Counted from the stretch's first letter, positions 54,681-64,000 are shown. The stretch is DNA of 64,000 nucleotides from Legionellaceae bacterium (GCA_029210265.1 JARGNP010000009.1:1-64000); one strand, 5' to 3'. Numbers and translations are program-made. The notes: generated by a model from the letters alone, not told the origin.

Positions 54681-55473
54681 TAAAATATAAACCTGATGTG
54701 CTCGATTGAAATTGCTGGGTCACGATTCGTTTTGCCTGATGTTCGAGTAAGGTTTGGCTTATCATATAAGATCCAAGTAAAACAGCACAAACAAAGCCTG
54801 TGGTTTTAAGCCAGGGTTTATGATCAATCGAGACCTGCTCGGTAGGTTGTTGTGGTTCGGTAAACAGGCGTAAAGGTTTAGATACGCGATTTTTCTGAAT
54901 GAGTTCATGTAATTCTTCGATGAGATTATCTAATATTTGTCTACCAACTGTGTTGACATGCTGCTCACCTTCAAAGCCTGAAATGAGACAGTAATAAGCC
55001 AGTTCAATGAGATCTAAATATTGGTTTGGACGATTTTTTAAGTGTTCGACAATATCAAAAAAACGGCGCTCTGGGCCAACACCATCGTGTGATGATGGTG
55101 TAAATGCTTGGAACTCAGCAGGGTCTTCATGGACGCGTAAATAGCATTTTCCAATAAGTTCATCCATGGTCGAACTAAGTAAATATTGTGCAATAACAAT
55201 ATGCTCATCTGCATTTTTTTGTAAATTTAAGCGACTGCGAAACGCATTGAGTTCATGTTCGAGGTTATCTATAACGGTTTCGATTGGGGGCAGTGTATGG
55301 CTTGTACCCAGTCGTTCGAGTAACGAAAACAAAGGCCCGGCTGCCGCCAAAAAAGAATTAGATGTATAGGACGCACGAAAGAGTTTAGAGCGATAGTAGC
55401 TCGATGGCGCCTGCAGTGTACCTGGCACAACAAAAGGCCCCATGAGAGAAGTTGAACAGAGCTCAGCCGACAT
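54673..55473 (-). CDS. icmH: Dot/Icm protein DotU/IcmH
   Basis: DotU, partner of IcmF in the inner membrane (IcmH/TssL family). 266 residues. The cytoplasmic domain has ASYTSNSFLAAAGPLFSLLER, AQYLLSSTMDELI and FFDIVEHLKNRPNQYLDLIE, YYCLISGFEG, all diagnostic. The single C-terminal membrane helix is at about 224-243. AGGAG lies upstream of the ATG. First gene of the icmH-icmF pair, divergent from the 511-residue unknown gene. Confidence 0.94.
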   Translation of the reverse strand: MSAELCSTSLMGPFVVPGTLQAPSSYYRSKLFRASYTSNSFLAAAGPLFSLLERLGTSHTLPPIETVIDNLEHELNAFRSRLNLQKNADEHIVIAQYLLSSTMDELIGKCYLRVHEDPAEFQAFTPSSHDGVGPERRFFDIVEHLKNRPNQYLDLIELAYYCLISGFEGEQHVNTVGRQILDNLIEELHELIQKNRVSKPLRLFTEPQQPTEQVSIDHKPWLKTTGFVCAVLLGSYMISQTLLEHQAKRIVTQQFQSSTSGLYFNG

Positions 55474-55628
55474 GTCCTTCTCCTAATTAAAGATGCTTAT
55501 CTGATAATACGTTATCTTGTATTGAATGAGAAGATAGAAGCCGTGCTTATGTTTTGATAAACTGAATGACCACAAATTCGCACGTATTTATACTATTTGA
55601 ATTTTATGTATTTTATAAGGTAGTGAAC

Positions 55629-57164
55629 ATGCCAATACTTGAGGAAATAGATGCATTACTCGTTGAGTATCAAGAGCATCAAGCCTGTTTGGCATCTTAT
55701 GAAGCGAATGCTTCGCCGCTTTATGTGTTTGAAGCGCGGTACACGCTGTTTCACGTGCATCGATTATTGCAAAACAGAAATAATCCTGCTTTGGAGCAGG
55801 CATTAGAGCGCTTGTTAGGAAAACGCTGGGATCGTCTAACAGATACAGATCTTCAGTATTTTTATGATATACAAAGTCCAGCTAATCATATGTGTATCGC
55901 GATTGCGAAAGCATTAGGGAAGCAACAAAACAAATCGCATCTGCTTTTTCTTATTCCTAATTTAAGCCGTGTGCCAGCATCCGATTATATTGCTTCTTCT
56001 TATGAAGATGATTTAGATTTTAAGCGGCTGATACTCAGTGATGATGGTATGCGTTTACTGTGCATTCCCGAAGTTCTTGAGTTTGCGGAGCAGGATGGTG
56101 TACTCAAACATAGTGCCTTACGTGACGGGGTAGATGTGTATTTAAGTGCCGCAGAAGAGAGCCGTTTGTTAGCAAGGCACCCAAGTGTTGAGAATTATTA
56201 CCATGCGATACGCGATAAACTTAATTTTCAATTGCATGGTGAAACAGCAGGAGCATATATCGCGCGATTGATTAAAGGCTTGTCGGAAGGTGGGGCAGGT
56301 GGAAGTGGTTCGGAATATCTCACTGGGAGTGAGGCAAATATAGCGATCACAGAGTTTTCTTTTTTTCTTGAAAGTCTCACCCAAGCAAAAAGAGAGAAAA
56401 TATTGGAGGCTAATTTGTTTGAGCGTTGGGTTCAGGGGGAGCTCGAAGCGTTATCGATAGGGCAGGCTTGGCGTTTGCTCGAAAACCCATCACAGCATGA
56501 AGAGCAAGGAGAGCAATCTATCACGTATTGTGTCGAAATGATTGCTGATCGACTGGGTGAAATATTGCAGGCAAATGATTTTCTTTATCAAGTGATGCCG
56601 TTTGAGCAGGAAGAAGGGAATACACTGGAATCGTTTAAGACGGTGGTGAGTGAGTGTAAAGCGCAAATGATGGTTGATCTTAATTCAGCTGAAGCTCACC
56701 GGTATTATGGTACGGTGGGTGATGACAAAGTGCTCTCAAAGCTATTGAAAAAAATAAGTAGAGATACAGCTTTTAAATTAGAATCGGCAGATTTGTTGTT
56801 TGTTGCACGACTTTTTAGTGAGCATAATAGTACGCATGCGAGTACTTTTGTGCTTCGTGATTCTTGTCGAACTATTTTAAAACGGAATCGGACTAACCTT
56901 GCAACCGAGCCTATGCAACAAGCATTGAAAGCTTGTTCTGACGGTGTGTTGCATGATGTGAATCAGTTGCTCCTACAGCCTTTGTTGCGTTCAAATCGTC
57001 ATGGATTTTATGCAAACGTCGAATCTTGCTGCCCGTCTGAATCACTGAAGCGAGCAAGGAATGAGGATAAAGAGGATGACGAGGGCAGTCCCCCCAAAAA
57101 AAAGAAACATGTGTGTTTTGATGTAGAGACGGGTGCTGAAATTAGACAGGGTACGCGGATTTAA
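55629..57164 (+). CDS. Unknown protein with nuclear-localisation-like and RVxF-like tail; candidate effector
   Basis: 511 residues from ATG 55629 (AAGG 9 bp upstream; an ATG at 55566 would add a hydrophobic, Phe-rich extension without a ribosome site). Mostly helical and acidic, with no known domain and no signal peptide. A Gly-rich loop lies at about 229-238 (GGAGGSGSEY). The last 40 residues carry KRAR (474-477), an acidic spacer, then PPKKKKHVCFD (488-498): a bipartite or SV40-like nuclear-localisation pattern, immediately followed by KHVCF, which fits the RVxF docking motif for the eukaryotic phosphatase PP1. Divergent from icmH-icmF. Effector status is inference. Confidence 0.75.
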   Translation: MPILEEIDALLVEYQEHQACLASYEANASPLYVFEARYTLFHVHRLLQNRNNPALEQALERLLGKRWDRLTDTDLQYFYDIQSPANHMCIAIAKALGKQQNKSHLLFLIPNLSRVPASDYIASSYEDDLDFKRLILSDDGMRLLCIPEVLEFAEQDGVLKHSALRDGVDVYLSAAEESRLLARHPSVENYYHAIRDKLNFQLHGETAGAYIARLIKGLSEGGAGGSGSEYLTGSEANIAITEFSFFLESLTQAKREKILEANLFERWVQGELEALSIGQAWRLLENPSQHEEQGEQSITYCVEMIADRLGEILQANDFLYQVMPFEQEEGNTLESFKTVVSECKAQMMVDLNSAEAHRYYGTVGDDKVLSKLLKKISRDTAFKLESADLLFVARLFSEHNSTHASTFVLRDSCRTILKRNRTNLATEPMQQALKACSDGVLHDVNQLLLQPLLRSNRHGFYANVESCCPSESLKRARNEDKEDDEGSPPKKKKHVCFDVETGAEIRQGTRI

Positions 57165-57191
57165 TGAGTGTGTGGGTTTCAGATTGATAAA

Positions 57192-57212
57192 TGGCCCGAG
57201 GTTATCGGGCCA
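57192..57212. terminator. Hairpin terminator between the unknown gene and ctpA
   Basis: Perfect 8-bp stem TGGCCCGA (57192-57199) and TCGGGCCA (57205-57212) with a 5-nt loop, followed by a T-rich stretch. It lies in the 70-bp gap between two convergent genes and may serve both. Confidence 0.75.
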
Positions 57213-57234
57213 AGTGGTTTATTCTATGGATTGT

Positions 57235-58569
57235 TTAATGCTTAGCGAGTGCCAGGCTTTTTAGAATGGTTAAGGCTGCGTAGAGTTGATAGTCATCATA
57301 GAGCAATGCTTTTTCATCGGCTTTGATTTTAGCTTTGCTTTTTGATGAGATTTTTGTAGCGTTTTGTAAGTGCCCATGTAAATCCGCTTCGCTGAAGTTT
57401 GCGATAGGTTTTTTTCCGGATTTCTTAGGCATAGAAAGTGCATCAATATTGATGTCCGGTTTGATGCCTTGGGCCTGGATTGAAATACCGGCTGGTGTGT
57501 AATACAACGCCGTTGTTAGTTTGATGCCGCTTGTATTATCCAGCGGTAAAACTGTTTGAACCGAGCCTTTACCAAAGCTAGGCTTACCAAGAATCACGGC
57601 GCGCTTATGATCTTTGAGTGCTCCGGCAACAATCTCAGATGCTGAGGCCGAACCGCTGTTGATTAAAACCACCATGGGTGCATTTTTCAAAACATCACCT
57701 GGGTTTGCGACGGCTGTGAATCGAGAGCCAGGTAGACGTCCTTCGGTATATACAATCAGCTGCTCTTTGTCTGTAGGTTTTTTATCGATGAAGGCATCGG
57801 CAACTTGAATGGCCGAATCCAACAGGCCGCCCGGATTGTTTCGTAAATCTAAAACAAGGCCTTTGAGTTGTCCACCTGATTCTTTTTTGAGTTTTTCAAT
57901 GCCTGTAAGCATGTCTTGAGAGGTTAAGGCTTGAAATTGTGCAAGGCGAATGTACCCGTATTTGTTGTCTAACAGTTTGGTGTCGACGCTTTTGATTTGA
58001 ATATTTTCACGTACAAGTTTAAACGAGAGAGGTTTTTTTTCACCTTTTCGTAAAACCGTAAGTGTCACGGGAGCACCGATTTTACCTCGCATTAAACCCA
58101 CGGCTTGACGGAGGTCGATGCCTTGCACCGCGTGTGAGTCGATTTTTGCGATGTAGTCACCAGCTTGGATGCCAGCTTTCATCGCGGGGGCATCGATGAG
58201 CGGTGAAATCACTTTGATGAGTCCATCTTCCATGGTGACTTCAATACCCAGTCCACCAAACTCACCGCTGGTGGATGTTTGTAAGTCAGAAAACTCTTCT
58301 TTGTTTAAATAATTGGAATGTGGATCGAGGCCGGCCAACATGCCACGAATTGCGTTATCAAATAACTCCTTGTCACTGACGGGGTTTACGTAGTATTGTT
58401 TAATTTGTGCAATTGCGTTAGAGAAGCGTTGAACATCTTCCATCGGAATGCCGTGGGTATCTTTTTTTTCTTTGGGTGCCAAAGGAATCGCGTAGGCAAC
58501 CGAAGTCAATGACACAGGGACGGCGAGTAGTAGCACAAGGGTAAGGCGAGACATCACATGGTGAATCAT
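57235..58569 (-). CDS. ctpA: Carboxy-terminal processing protease CtpA (S41)
   Basis: Periplasmic serine protease with a Ser-Lys dyad that trims or degrades envelope proteins. 444 residues: signal peptide (about 1-27), a PDZ domain (about 105-185; GEFGGLGIEVTMEDGLIKV), and the S41 domain with SGSASASEIVAGAL (catalytic Ser at about 309) and GKPSFGKGSVQ (Lys at about 334). AAGGAG precedes the ATG. Third gene of the gpmI-envC-ctpA operon, a common gammaproteobacterial trio; a 40-bp gap separates it from envC. Confidence 0.95.
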   Translation of the reverse strand: MIHHVMSRLTLVLLLAVPVSLTSVAYAIPLAPKEKKDTHGIPMEDVQRFSNAIAQIKQYYVNPVSDKELFDNAIRGMLAGLDPHSNYLNKEEFSDLQTSTSGEFGGLGIEVTMEDGLIKVISPLIDAPAMKAGIQAGDYIAKIDSHAVQGIDLRQAVGLMRGKIGAPVTLTVLRKGEKKPLSFKLVRENIQIKSVDTKLLDNKYGYIRLAQFQALTSQDMLTGIEKLKKESGGQLKGLVLDLRNNPGGLLDSAIQVADAFIDKKPTDKEQLIVYTEGRLPGSRFTAVANPGDVLKNAPMVVLINSGSASASEIVAGALKDHKRAVILGKPSFGKGSVQTVLPLDNTSGIKLTTALYYTPAGISIQAQGIKPDINIDALSMPKKSGKKPIANFSEADLHGHLQNATKISSKSKAKIKADEKALLYDDYQLYAALTILKSLALAKH

Positions 58570-58609
58570 AAGGTGTTCTCCTTGATAAATGCACCTCAGA
58601 AGGCGTGCA

Positions 58610-59716
58610 TCAAGACATCCATTGACGAGGAGGAACGGCCCTCCCCCGTCTTCTTACTTCGAAGTATAGACCGTTTTCTCGAAGTCCACCGGTGTGTCCA
58701 ACGGTGGCGATTTGCTGACCTTGTTTTACAGACGCGCCTTGTGAGGTGAAAAGCGAGGCATTATGGGCATATAGGCTTAATAATCCCTCGCCATGATCAA
58801 CGATAATTAATAATCCATAGCCTTTCAGCCAGTCACTAAAAATGACTTTTCCGGACAAAACGGCAACAACCGGAGTTCCTTCACGTGCCAAAAATACAAT
58901 GCCTTGATTCAGCGGTTTGGTTTCTTTTGTTCGGCTTTTGAGCGGGTAGGGTAAATGTGAGCGTTCGAAATTAAATGCTTTATGCTGTGGACGATATTTT
59001 TTACCGGCCAGTTTTTTAAGTAAAACGCGCAGGCGTGCTTTATCTTGTTGGTAGGTTTTGAGTTGGTCGTGTTTGCTCTGAATCGTTTTGTTTAAATCAT
59101 CAATAAGAGCACGTTGCTCATGCTTCATGCGTGAGAGATGTTCTTGATGGTGCATGACGTCGTCTTCAAGTTTTTGAAGTGCTTTTTGCTCTTGGGTTAA
59201 AATATGCTGATTTTTTTCTAGGCTTTGGGTTGTTTTACGGATATCTTCGATTAATTGTTGATCGGCTTTAAATAAATAATGATAAAACACAAATAAACGC
59301 GCAATGGTGCGTGGCTTATCTTGATGAAGTAGCCATTCCCACGGGTGAAGTGCGCCAAGTCGATGTCGGGCACGTACGTGGTTACTTAGAGCGAGTTGCT
59401 GCGTTTTAAGTTGTTGGTTCAAGGGCTCGATACGTTTGACTAACGCAAGAATGGCTTGTTTTTTTTGTTCTTCTTGTTGGCCAAGCGTGTGCAATTGATG
59501 TAAATCAGCACCTAATTTCTTTTCTGTGCGTGCTAAGTCTTGATAGATTTTACTGCGTGATTTTTTATCGCTGTGTATTTGGTTTTTAATGCGCACCATA
59601 CTACGTTCAATTTGGCTTATCTGTAATTGTGTGCTTTTTTCAGATGGTGCGCCGGCCCATGTGTGTGTACACAGCATGAGGCTTGTGATGAAGAGCAATG
59701 CGTATTTCTTCATCAT
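58610..59716 (-). CDS. envC: EnvC-like murein hydrolase activator
   Basis: Periplasmic activator of cell-division amidases. 368 residues: signal peptide (about 1-22), long coiled coil (about 30-240), and a C-terminal LytM/M23-like domain (about 265-366). The metal ligands of active M23 peptidases are missing (NQGIVFLAREGTPVVAV at the first site, NGLYFEVRRRG in place of HxH near the end), as in EnvC, so it should activate rather than cut. Its start overlaps the gpmI stop by 4 bp. Confidence 0.9.
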   Translation of the reverse strand: MMKKYALLFITSLMLCTHTWAGAPSEKSTQLQISQIERSMVRIKNQIHSDKKSRSKIYQDLARTEKKLGADLHQLHTLGQQEEQKKQAILALVKRIEPLNQQLKTQQLALSNHVRARHRLGALHPWEWLLHQDKPRTIARLFVFYHYLFKADQQLIEDIRKTTQSLEKNQHILTQEQKALQKLEDDVMHHQEHLSRMKHEQRALIDDLNKTIQSKHDQLKTYQQDKARLRVLLKKLAGKKYRPQHKAFNFERSHLPYPLKSRTKETKPLNQGIVFLAREGTPVVAVLSGKVIFSDWLKGYGLLIIVDHGEGLLSLYAHNASLFTSQGASVKQGQQIATVGHTGGLRENGLYFEVRRRGRAVPPRQWMS

Positions 59717-61263
59717 GAAGCATCACGTGTCATGAGTGCTTGACCTGTCATGGCTTCGGGAGGGCAAATGCCTAGTAGGTCGAGCACCGTGGGTGCGATA
59801 TCGATAAGCGAGCCCTCGGCGTGTGTAAAGTGCAAGCCAGGATCTCCAACATAAAGCAGGGGCACGGGTCCGCTTGTGTGTGCAGTATGCGGTTGCCCCG
59901 TGGTGTGATTGAACATGGATTCGGCATTGCCGTGATCTGCTGTTATCAAGAGTTGTCCTCCGACCTGTTTAAGTGCTTCACCGATGCTGTGCATGGCGCG
60001 ATCGAGTGCTTCAATGGCTTGTATTGTGGCATTAAAATTTCCGGTATGGCCAACCATATCAGCGTTTGCATAATTACAAATGATCACATCATGCGTTTTA
60101 TTTTGAATGGCTTGAGTGATGATGTTTGTGATGGCAGGCGCGCTCATTTCGGGTTTCAAGTCATACGTTGCGACGTCGCTTGGCGATGGAACCAGTACGC
60201 GCTCTTCATTTGGAAATGCCATTTCTGAACCGCCATTAAAAAAGAAGGTGACGTGTGCATATTTTTCTGTTTCGGCAACACGTAATTGGCGCAAGTGATG
60301 TTGCGATAAAACTTCACCCAGGGTTTGTTTGATACTCGATGGGGGAAACACCGGGGTGGTGTTTAAGTCGTCGGCGTATTGGGTCATGCTGATGAAATGC
60401 GATATTTTGGGGCGCGTGTTGCGTTGGAAACCATCAAATTCATCAGAGATAAACGCATGCGTCAATTCGCGTGCGCGATCCGATCTAAAGTTGAAAAAAA
60501 AGACCGCGTCACCGTCTTGCATGGGCTTTGCATCAGAGATTTGGGTTGGAGGAATAAATTCATCAAAGATATTTTGCTGGTAAAAATGTTTAATCGCTTC
60601 TTCTGCGCTATTAAAACACGCCTCAGCATGCCCCTCGGTTAATAACTGATAGACGGGTGCGACACGATCCCAACGCATATCTCGGTCGAGGGCGTAGTAG
60701 CGACCACAAATCGAATGAATATGTATATTAGAATAAGGTTTTATTTGTTTTTTGAGGCGCTCCAAGCTTGCCTCGGCACTTTGAGGTGGCGTATCTCGCC
60801 CATCAAGAAATAAATGCAGCGCAATATGTTTTAACTTAGTAGGCTGTTTGGAGCATTGTTCTAAAAAAGCAAACAGGTGATTTTCATGGCTATGTACGCC
60901 GCCAGGTGATAATAACCCGAATACATGCAATGTTTTGTTTGTTTCTGCGAGCTGACGAAACATATTATTAAAAATAAGACTGCTTGCAAACGAACCATCA
61001 TCAATTGCATGATTAATACGCGTGAAGTCCTGAGGAATCATGCGTCCGGCCCCTAAATGCATGTGGCCCACTTCAGAATTTCCCATTTGATCATCGGGCA
61101 AACCAACCGGCAGGCCTGATGCATCGAGGAGCATATGAGGTTGTGTGCGCCACCAAGTATCCCACTGGGGCGTCTTTGCTTGTGCAATGGCATTGTACTC
61201 GAATTTTTCAGAATAACCCCAGCCATCAAGGACCATAAAAACAAAGGGGGGGGAGTTTGACAT
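59713..61263 (-). CDS. gpmI: 2,3-bisphosphoglycerate-independent phosphoglycerate mutase
   Basis: Glycolytic/gluconeogenic enzyme (3-PG to 2-PG), Mn-dependent. 516 residues, full length. The family signature starts VFMVLDGWGY; the phosphorylated Ser is in QMGNSEVGHMHLGAGR (about 60-75); further DGRDTPPQSAEASL and the metal site ITADHGNAESM. It heads the gpmI-envC-ctpA operon and is divergent from uppS. Confidence 0.97.
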   Translation of the reverse strand: MSNSPPFVFMVLDGWGYSEKFEYNAIAQAKTPQWDTWWRTQPHMLLDASGLPVGLPDDQMGNSEVGHMHLGAGRMIPQDFTRINHAIDDGSFASSLIFNNMFRQLAETNKTLHVFGLLSPGGVHSHENHLFAFLEQCSKQPTKLKHIALHLFLDGRDTPPQSAEASLERLKKQIKPYSNIHIHSICGRYYALDRDMRWDRVAPVYQLLTEGHAEACFNSAEEAIKHFYQQNIFDEFIPPTQISDAKPMQDGDAVFFFNFRSDRARELTHAFISDEFDGFQRNTRPKISHFISMTQYADDLNTTPVFPPSSIKQTLGEVLSQHHLRQLRVAETEKYAHVTFFFNGGSEMAFPNEERVLVPSPSDVATYDLKPEMSAPAITNIITQAIQNKTHDVIICNYANADMVGHTGNFNATIQAIEALDRAMHSIGEALKQVGGQLLITADHGNAESMFNHTTGQPHTAHTSGPVPLLYVGDPGLHFTHAEGSLIDIAPTVLDLLGICPPEAMTGQALMTRDAS

Positions 61264-61331
61264 GTTAGCTCTTAAACTTTTGATATAAAGAGGTTAGACT
61301 ATAGGCCATTTTTTTCAACGGAAGAAGTAGT

Positions 61332-62075
61332 TTGAGCCAAATAATACCGCAGCATGTTGCGATTGTGATGGATGGCAATGGACGCTGGGCCGAAAATCAA
61401 GGGTTACCTCGCCTCGAAGGGCATCGTGCAGGTGTCGAAGCCGTACGCGGTATGGTTGAAACGTGCCTGAAGAAAAAAATCTCAACGCTAAGTCTGTTTG
61501 CCTTTAGTCGTGAAAACTGGGCACGCCCGGTTGACGAAGTTAATTTTTTAATGGATTTGTTTATTCAATCACTTGATCGAGAATTAGATGCCTTGCATGA
61601 GCAAGGGGTGCGTTTGATGTTTATCGGAAACCGAGCAGAACTGAGTGATATTTTACAAACGGCGATGCAATCGGTTGAGCAGCATACCGAAAATAATCAA
61701 GTCTTAATATTAAATATTGTGATTAATTATGGTGGGCGTTGGGATATCACGCAGGCAACACGTGTGATTGCAGAACGCGTTCAATCAGGTGAGCTTTTGG
61801 TTGAAGATATTAACGAGGATGTATTCTCTGATACACTCGCAACGCGTCAATTACCCGAGCCTGATTTGTTTATTCGAACCAGTGGCGAATGCCGTATTAG
61901 TAATTTTTTCTTATGGCAGTTGGCTTATTGTGAGCTTTATTTTACAAAGATACATTGGCCTGATTTTACAGTAGATGAGTTTGAGCAGGCACTAACTTGG
62001 TTTGCTACGCGGGAAAGGCGGTACGGAAAAACTTCTAAGCAAATTATTGAAGAAAACGAGGAAAATCATGTTTAA
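61332..62075 (+). CDS. uppS: Undecaprenyl diphosphate synthase
   Basis: Makes the C55 lipid carrier for peptidoglycan and surface polysaccharides. 247 residues with the diagnostic [13 protein letters not shown] near the N-terminus, [23 protein letters not shown], and [24 protein letters not shown] near the C-terminus (cited as positions about 182-205). Start codon is TTG at 61332, with GGAAGAAG upstream; no ATG gives the family N-terminus. Overlaps cdsA by 8 bp. In many gammaproteobacteria frr and dxr precede it; here gpmI does, divergently. Confidence 0.95.
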   Translation: MSQIIPQHVAIVMDGNGRWAENQGLPRLEGHRAGVEAVRGMVETCLKKKISTLSLFAFSRENWARPVDEVNFLMDLFIQSLDRELDALHEQGVRLMFIGNRAELSDILQTAMQSVEQHTENNQVLILNIVINYGGRWDITQATRVIAERVQSGELLVEDINEDVFSDTLATRQLPEPDLFIRTSGECRISNFFLWQLAYCELYFTKIHWPDFTVDEFEQALTWFATRERRYGKTSKQIIEENEENHV

Positions 62076-62874
62076 TACGCTCAGAAAACGTTTTGTAACA
62101 GCGTTAATTTTAATGCCTTTGGTGTTGCTAGCGCTTCTTTTTGGACATCCGCTTTTATTGGCGATCATGATTTTGGCTGTGTTATCGGTTGGAGCTTGGG
62201 AATGGTTAGCTTTAATTCCTCTCGTCAAAACATGGCATCAGACGCTTTATGGGGTGCTTTTAATTTTATGCCTTGGCGCTTGTTTGGTCTGGTTCCCGGT
62301 GTGGATCCTAATGAGCCTTGTCGCCTGGCTGGCAATTATCGTGGCCGTATTAACATACCCTCGTTCAGAAGTTGTTTGGGGGCGACCCGTTGTGGTGGGT
62401 TTTCTGGGCGCGTTGCTATTGCCTTTGGCGGGATGTGTTTTAGCGGCTTTATATGAGAATGTATACGGCATTGGCTTAATTATTTATGTTTTAGGCCTGG
62501 TGATCGCTGCAGATTCAGGAGCCTATTTTGCAGGTAATCTGTGGGGCAAGCATGCGTTAATACCTAAGGTGAGCTCTGGAAAAACGGTTGAAGGTTCATT
62601 GGGTGGCTTATTGTTACCTATGCTTGTGGCGTGGGGTGGGGCACTTGTTTGGTCACCGACGTCATGGCTTGCTTGGTTTGGCCTTGCTTTGGTGACGACG
62701 GTGATGTCAATGTTTGGCGATCTTTTTATTAGTATGTTAAAGCGCCGAAGCCAGGTCAAAGATACGGGTTCACTTTTGCCCGGGCATGGTGGTGTGTTGG
62801 ATAGAATAGATAGTTTACTCGCGGCATTACCTTGTTTTTATATAGGGCTTTATTTTCTACCGCTTGGGCTTTAA
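62068..62874 (+). CDS. cdsA: Phosphatidate cytidylyltransferase CdsA
   Basis: Makes CDP-diacylglycerol, precursor of all phospholipids. 268 residues, about eight membrane segments, C-terminal CTP-transferase signature [19 protein letters not shown] followed by [17 protein letters not shown] 62068 has AGGA 6-7 bp upstream; the frame also opens at 62002 but that extension lies inside uppS. It is 2 bp ahead of rseP. Confidence 0.95.
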   Translation: MFNTLRKRFVTALILMPLVLLALLFGHPLLLAIMILAVLSVGAWEWLALIPLVKTWHQTLYGVLLILCLGACLVWFPVWILMSLVAWLAIIVAVLTYPRSEVVWGRPVVVGFLGALLLPLAGCVLAALYENVYGIGLIIYVLGLVIAADSGAYFAGNLWGKHALIPKVSSGKTVEGSLGGLLLPMLVAWGGALVWSPTSWLAWFGLALVTTVMSMFGDLFISMLKRRSQVKDTGSLLPGHGGVLDRIDSLLAALPCFYIGLYFLPLGL

Positions 62875-62876
62875 TC

Positions 62877-64000
62877 ATGTTGATGACCGCGGTTTATTTT
62901 TTTTTAGCATTGCTCTTATTGGTGACGCTGCATGAAGCTGGGCATTTTTTTGTTGCGCGTTGGTGTGGCGTCAAAGTATTGCGATTTTCATTTGGGTTTG
63001 GACCGGTTTTATTTTCTTGGCGAGATAAACATAATACAGAATTTGCCTTCTCTCTGTTCCCTTTGGGCGGCTATGTCAAAATGCTTGATGAAGCGCATGA
63101 TGAGATGCTGCCTGAAGAAAAGAAAACAGCGTTTAATACACAATCGATAGGGGTTCGAAGCGCAATTATTTTAGCCGGTCCAGTATTTAATTTTTTGTTT
63201 GCATGGATTGCTTTTTGGTTGGTTTCTGTCATCGGTATGGCCACGTTGGTGCCGATTGTTCACGAGGTGCGGGTTGGTAGTATCGCAGAGCATGCAGGCC
63301 TTAAGCCTCAAGATGAGTTCGTTGTTGTGGATGGTGTGAACGTAGCAAGCTGGCGTGACGTACGTTATGCTTTGATGCCACATATGGGGGCGACGGGGCA
63401 TATTGATGTCGAAGTGATATCTAATAAACAAAACACCATGCGGCAGCATTTAAGTTTACCGTTGGGGGCGTGGTCTGTGCCTGAGCCGAGTGTTGACCCA
63501 CTGGAGCAGTTAGGTATAACGCCGTTGTTACCGATTATTCCACCACGTGTGGCGGAAGTGTTTCCAGATAGTCCTGCAGAAAAAGCGGGTCTTAGGGTTG
63601 GCGATGAGGTGTTAAAAATTGATGGGCATGCAATAACTGATTGGCGAGAACTCGTAATTTATGTTAAAAACCATCCCGACCAGTTAATAACGCTCGTGTG
63701 TAAACACGGTGAACAAGAATCATATGTAGCGGTTCAGCTAGGTCACCAGATGAATGATAAAACTTTGGAAGGTAGGCTTGGCGTACGTTCGGCTCGGGGT
63801 GATTGGCCTAAACACATGGTTCGTATGCGGCATGAGGGTCCTGTTGATGCTTTGATAACAGCATCAAAACAAACGTGGCTATTTACAGAGTCCACTGTTG
63901 TCTGGATGGGACGAATGCTTGTCGGGGATTTGCCTCTTCATAATTTGAGTGGTCCCTTGGGTATTGCGGAAGGTGCTGGGAGCTCTGCGCGAGGAGGATT
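62877..64000 (+). CDS. rseP: RseP-type site-2 zinc metalloprotease, 3' end beyond window
   Basis: Intramembrane protease that cleaves the anti-sigma factor RseA in the envelope-stress response and clears signal peptides. About 374 residues are visible and the frame runs off the window. The zinc motif HEAGH is at about residues 20-24, followed by FFVARWCGVKVLRFSFGFGP; two PDZ domains follow (about 125-195 with GSIAEHAGLKPQDE, and about 220-300 with DSPAEKAGLRVGDEVLKIDG); NLSGPLGIAEGAG, holding part of the second metal site region, is near the edge. uppS-cdsA-rseP is the usual order. Confidence 0.95.
   Translation, partial: MLMTAVYFFLALLLLVTLHEAGHFFVARWCGVKVLRFSFGFGPVLFSWRDKHNTEFAFSLFPLGGYVKMLDEAHDEMLPEEKKTAFNTQSIGVRSAIILAGPVFNFLFAWIAFWLVSVIGMATLVPIVHEVRVGSIAEHAGLKPQDEFVVVDGVNVASWRDVRYALMPHMGATGHIDVEVISNKQNTMRQHLSLPLGAWSVPEPSVDPLEQLGITPLLPIIPPRVAEVFPDSPAEKAGLRVGDEVLKIDGHAITDWRELVIYVKNHPDQLITLVCKHGEQESYVAVQLGHQMNDKTLEGRLGVRSARGDWPKHMVRMRHEGPVDALITASKQTWLFTESTVVWMGRMLVGDLPLHNLSGPLGIAEGAGSSARGG

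Noticed and set aside
51756..55473. icmF-icmH as part of a type VI secretion system
   Set aside because: No other tss genes are in the window, and both proteins have the Legionella-type lengths and motifs.
62002..62067. N-terminal extension of cdsA from 62002
   Set aside because: It is inside uppS and has no ribosome site; ATG 62068 has AGGA and the family start.

Overview
The window comes from an intracellular-type gammaproteobacterium of the Legionella/Coxiella kind (order Legionellales or a close relative). The main evidence is an almost complete core of a Dot/Icm type IVB secretion system in the classic gene order icmT-S-R-Q-P-O-N-M-L-K-E-G-C-D-J-B (597-19715, all on +), with icmH-icmF (dotU-icmF) in a second block (51756-55473, -). 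The DNA is AT-leaning and the housekeeping genes (metNIQ, recA-recX, alaS, prfB-lysS, gpmI-envC-ctpA, uppS-cdsA-rseP) are typically gammaproteobacterial. No rRNA, tRNA, CRISPR array or insertion sequence was recognised. dotA, dotB, dotC, dotD, icmV, icmW and icmX are not in the window.

Layout. 1-509: tail of a GGDEF protein. 597-19715: icm/dot operon block, including a DotG/IcmE of 1858 residues that carries well over 100 decapeptide repeats. 19712-21796 (-): a 694-residue protein overlapping icmB tail to tail, a candidate effector. 21840-24301 (-): methionine ABC importer metN-metI-metQ. 24374-26317 (-): acetoacetyl-CoA synthetase. 26401-30547: recA-recX-alaS. 30599-35200: a zone of decay with a secreted hypothetical protein, a TGA-interrupted secreted protein, yfcH, a gene broken by a stop and a frameshift, an ATPase gene frameshifted at an A8 run, and a small membrane-protein remnant. 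35218-37785: three-gene ABC importer of the TrpX/DUF534 type. 37847-38359: a U-box-like protein. 38395-39324 (-): PAS-GGDEF protein. 39491-45431: tripartite RND efflux system. 45446-46579 (-): a SET-domain protein with a C-terminal membrane anchor. 46654-50993: uridine kinase, FliA-type sigma factor, prfB, lysS. 51026-55473 (-): a 205-residue unknown protein behind a PmrA-like box, then icmF and icmH. 55629-57164: a 511-residue unknown protein with a nuclear-localisation-like and RVxF-like tail. 57235-61263 (-): ctpA, envC, gpmI. 61332-64000: uppS, cdsA, and rseP running off the window.

How it fits together. The Dot/Icm genes build the cell-envelope channel (DotG, DotH, DotF, DotE, DotP, DotI, DotJ, DotK, IcmT, IcmF, DotU) and the coupling complex (DotL, DotM, DotN, IcmS, and the IcmR-like/IcmQ pair). 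Around both blocks lie proteins with eukaryote-like features (U-box, SET, NLS/RVxF) or no recognisable family, which is what translocated effectors look like. Two places carry TTAA-N7-TTAA direct repeats resembling the PmrA box that controls Dot/Icm genes and effectors in Legionella and Coxiella. The effector calls and the regulation are inference; the core Dot/Icm and housekeeping calls are firm.
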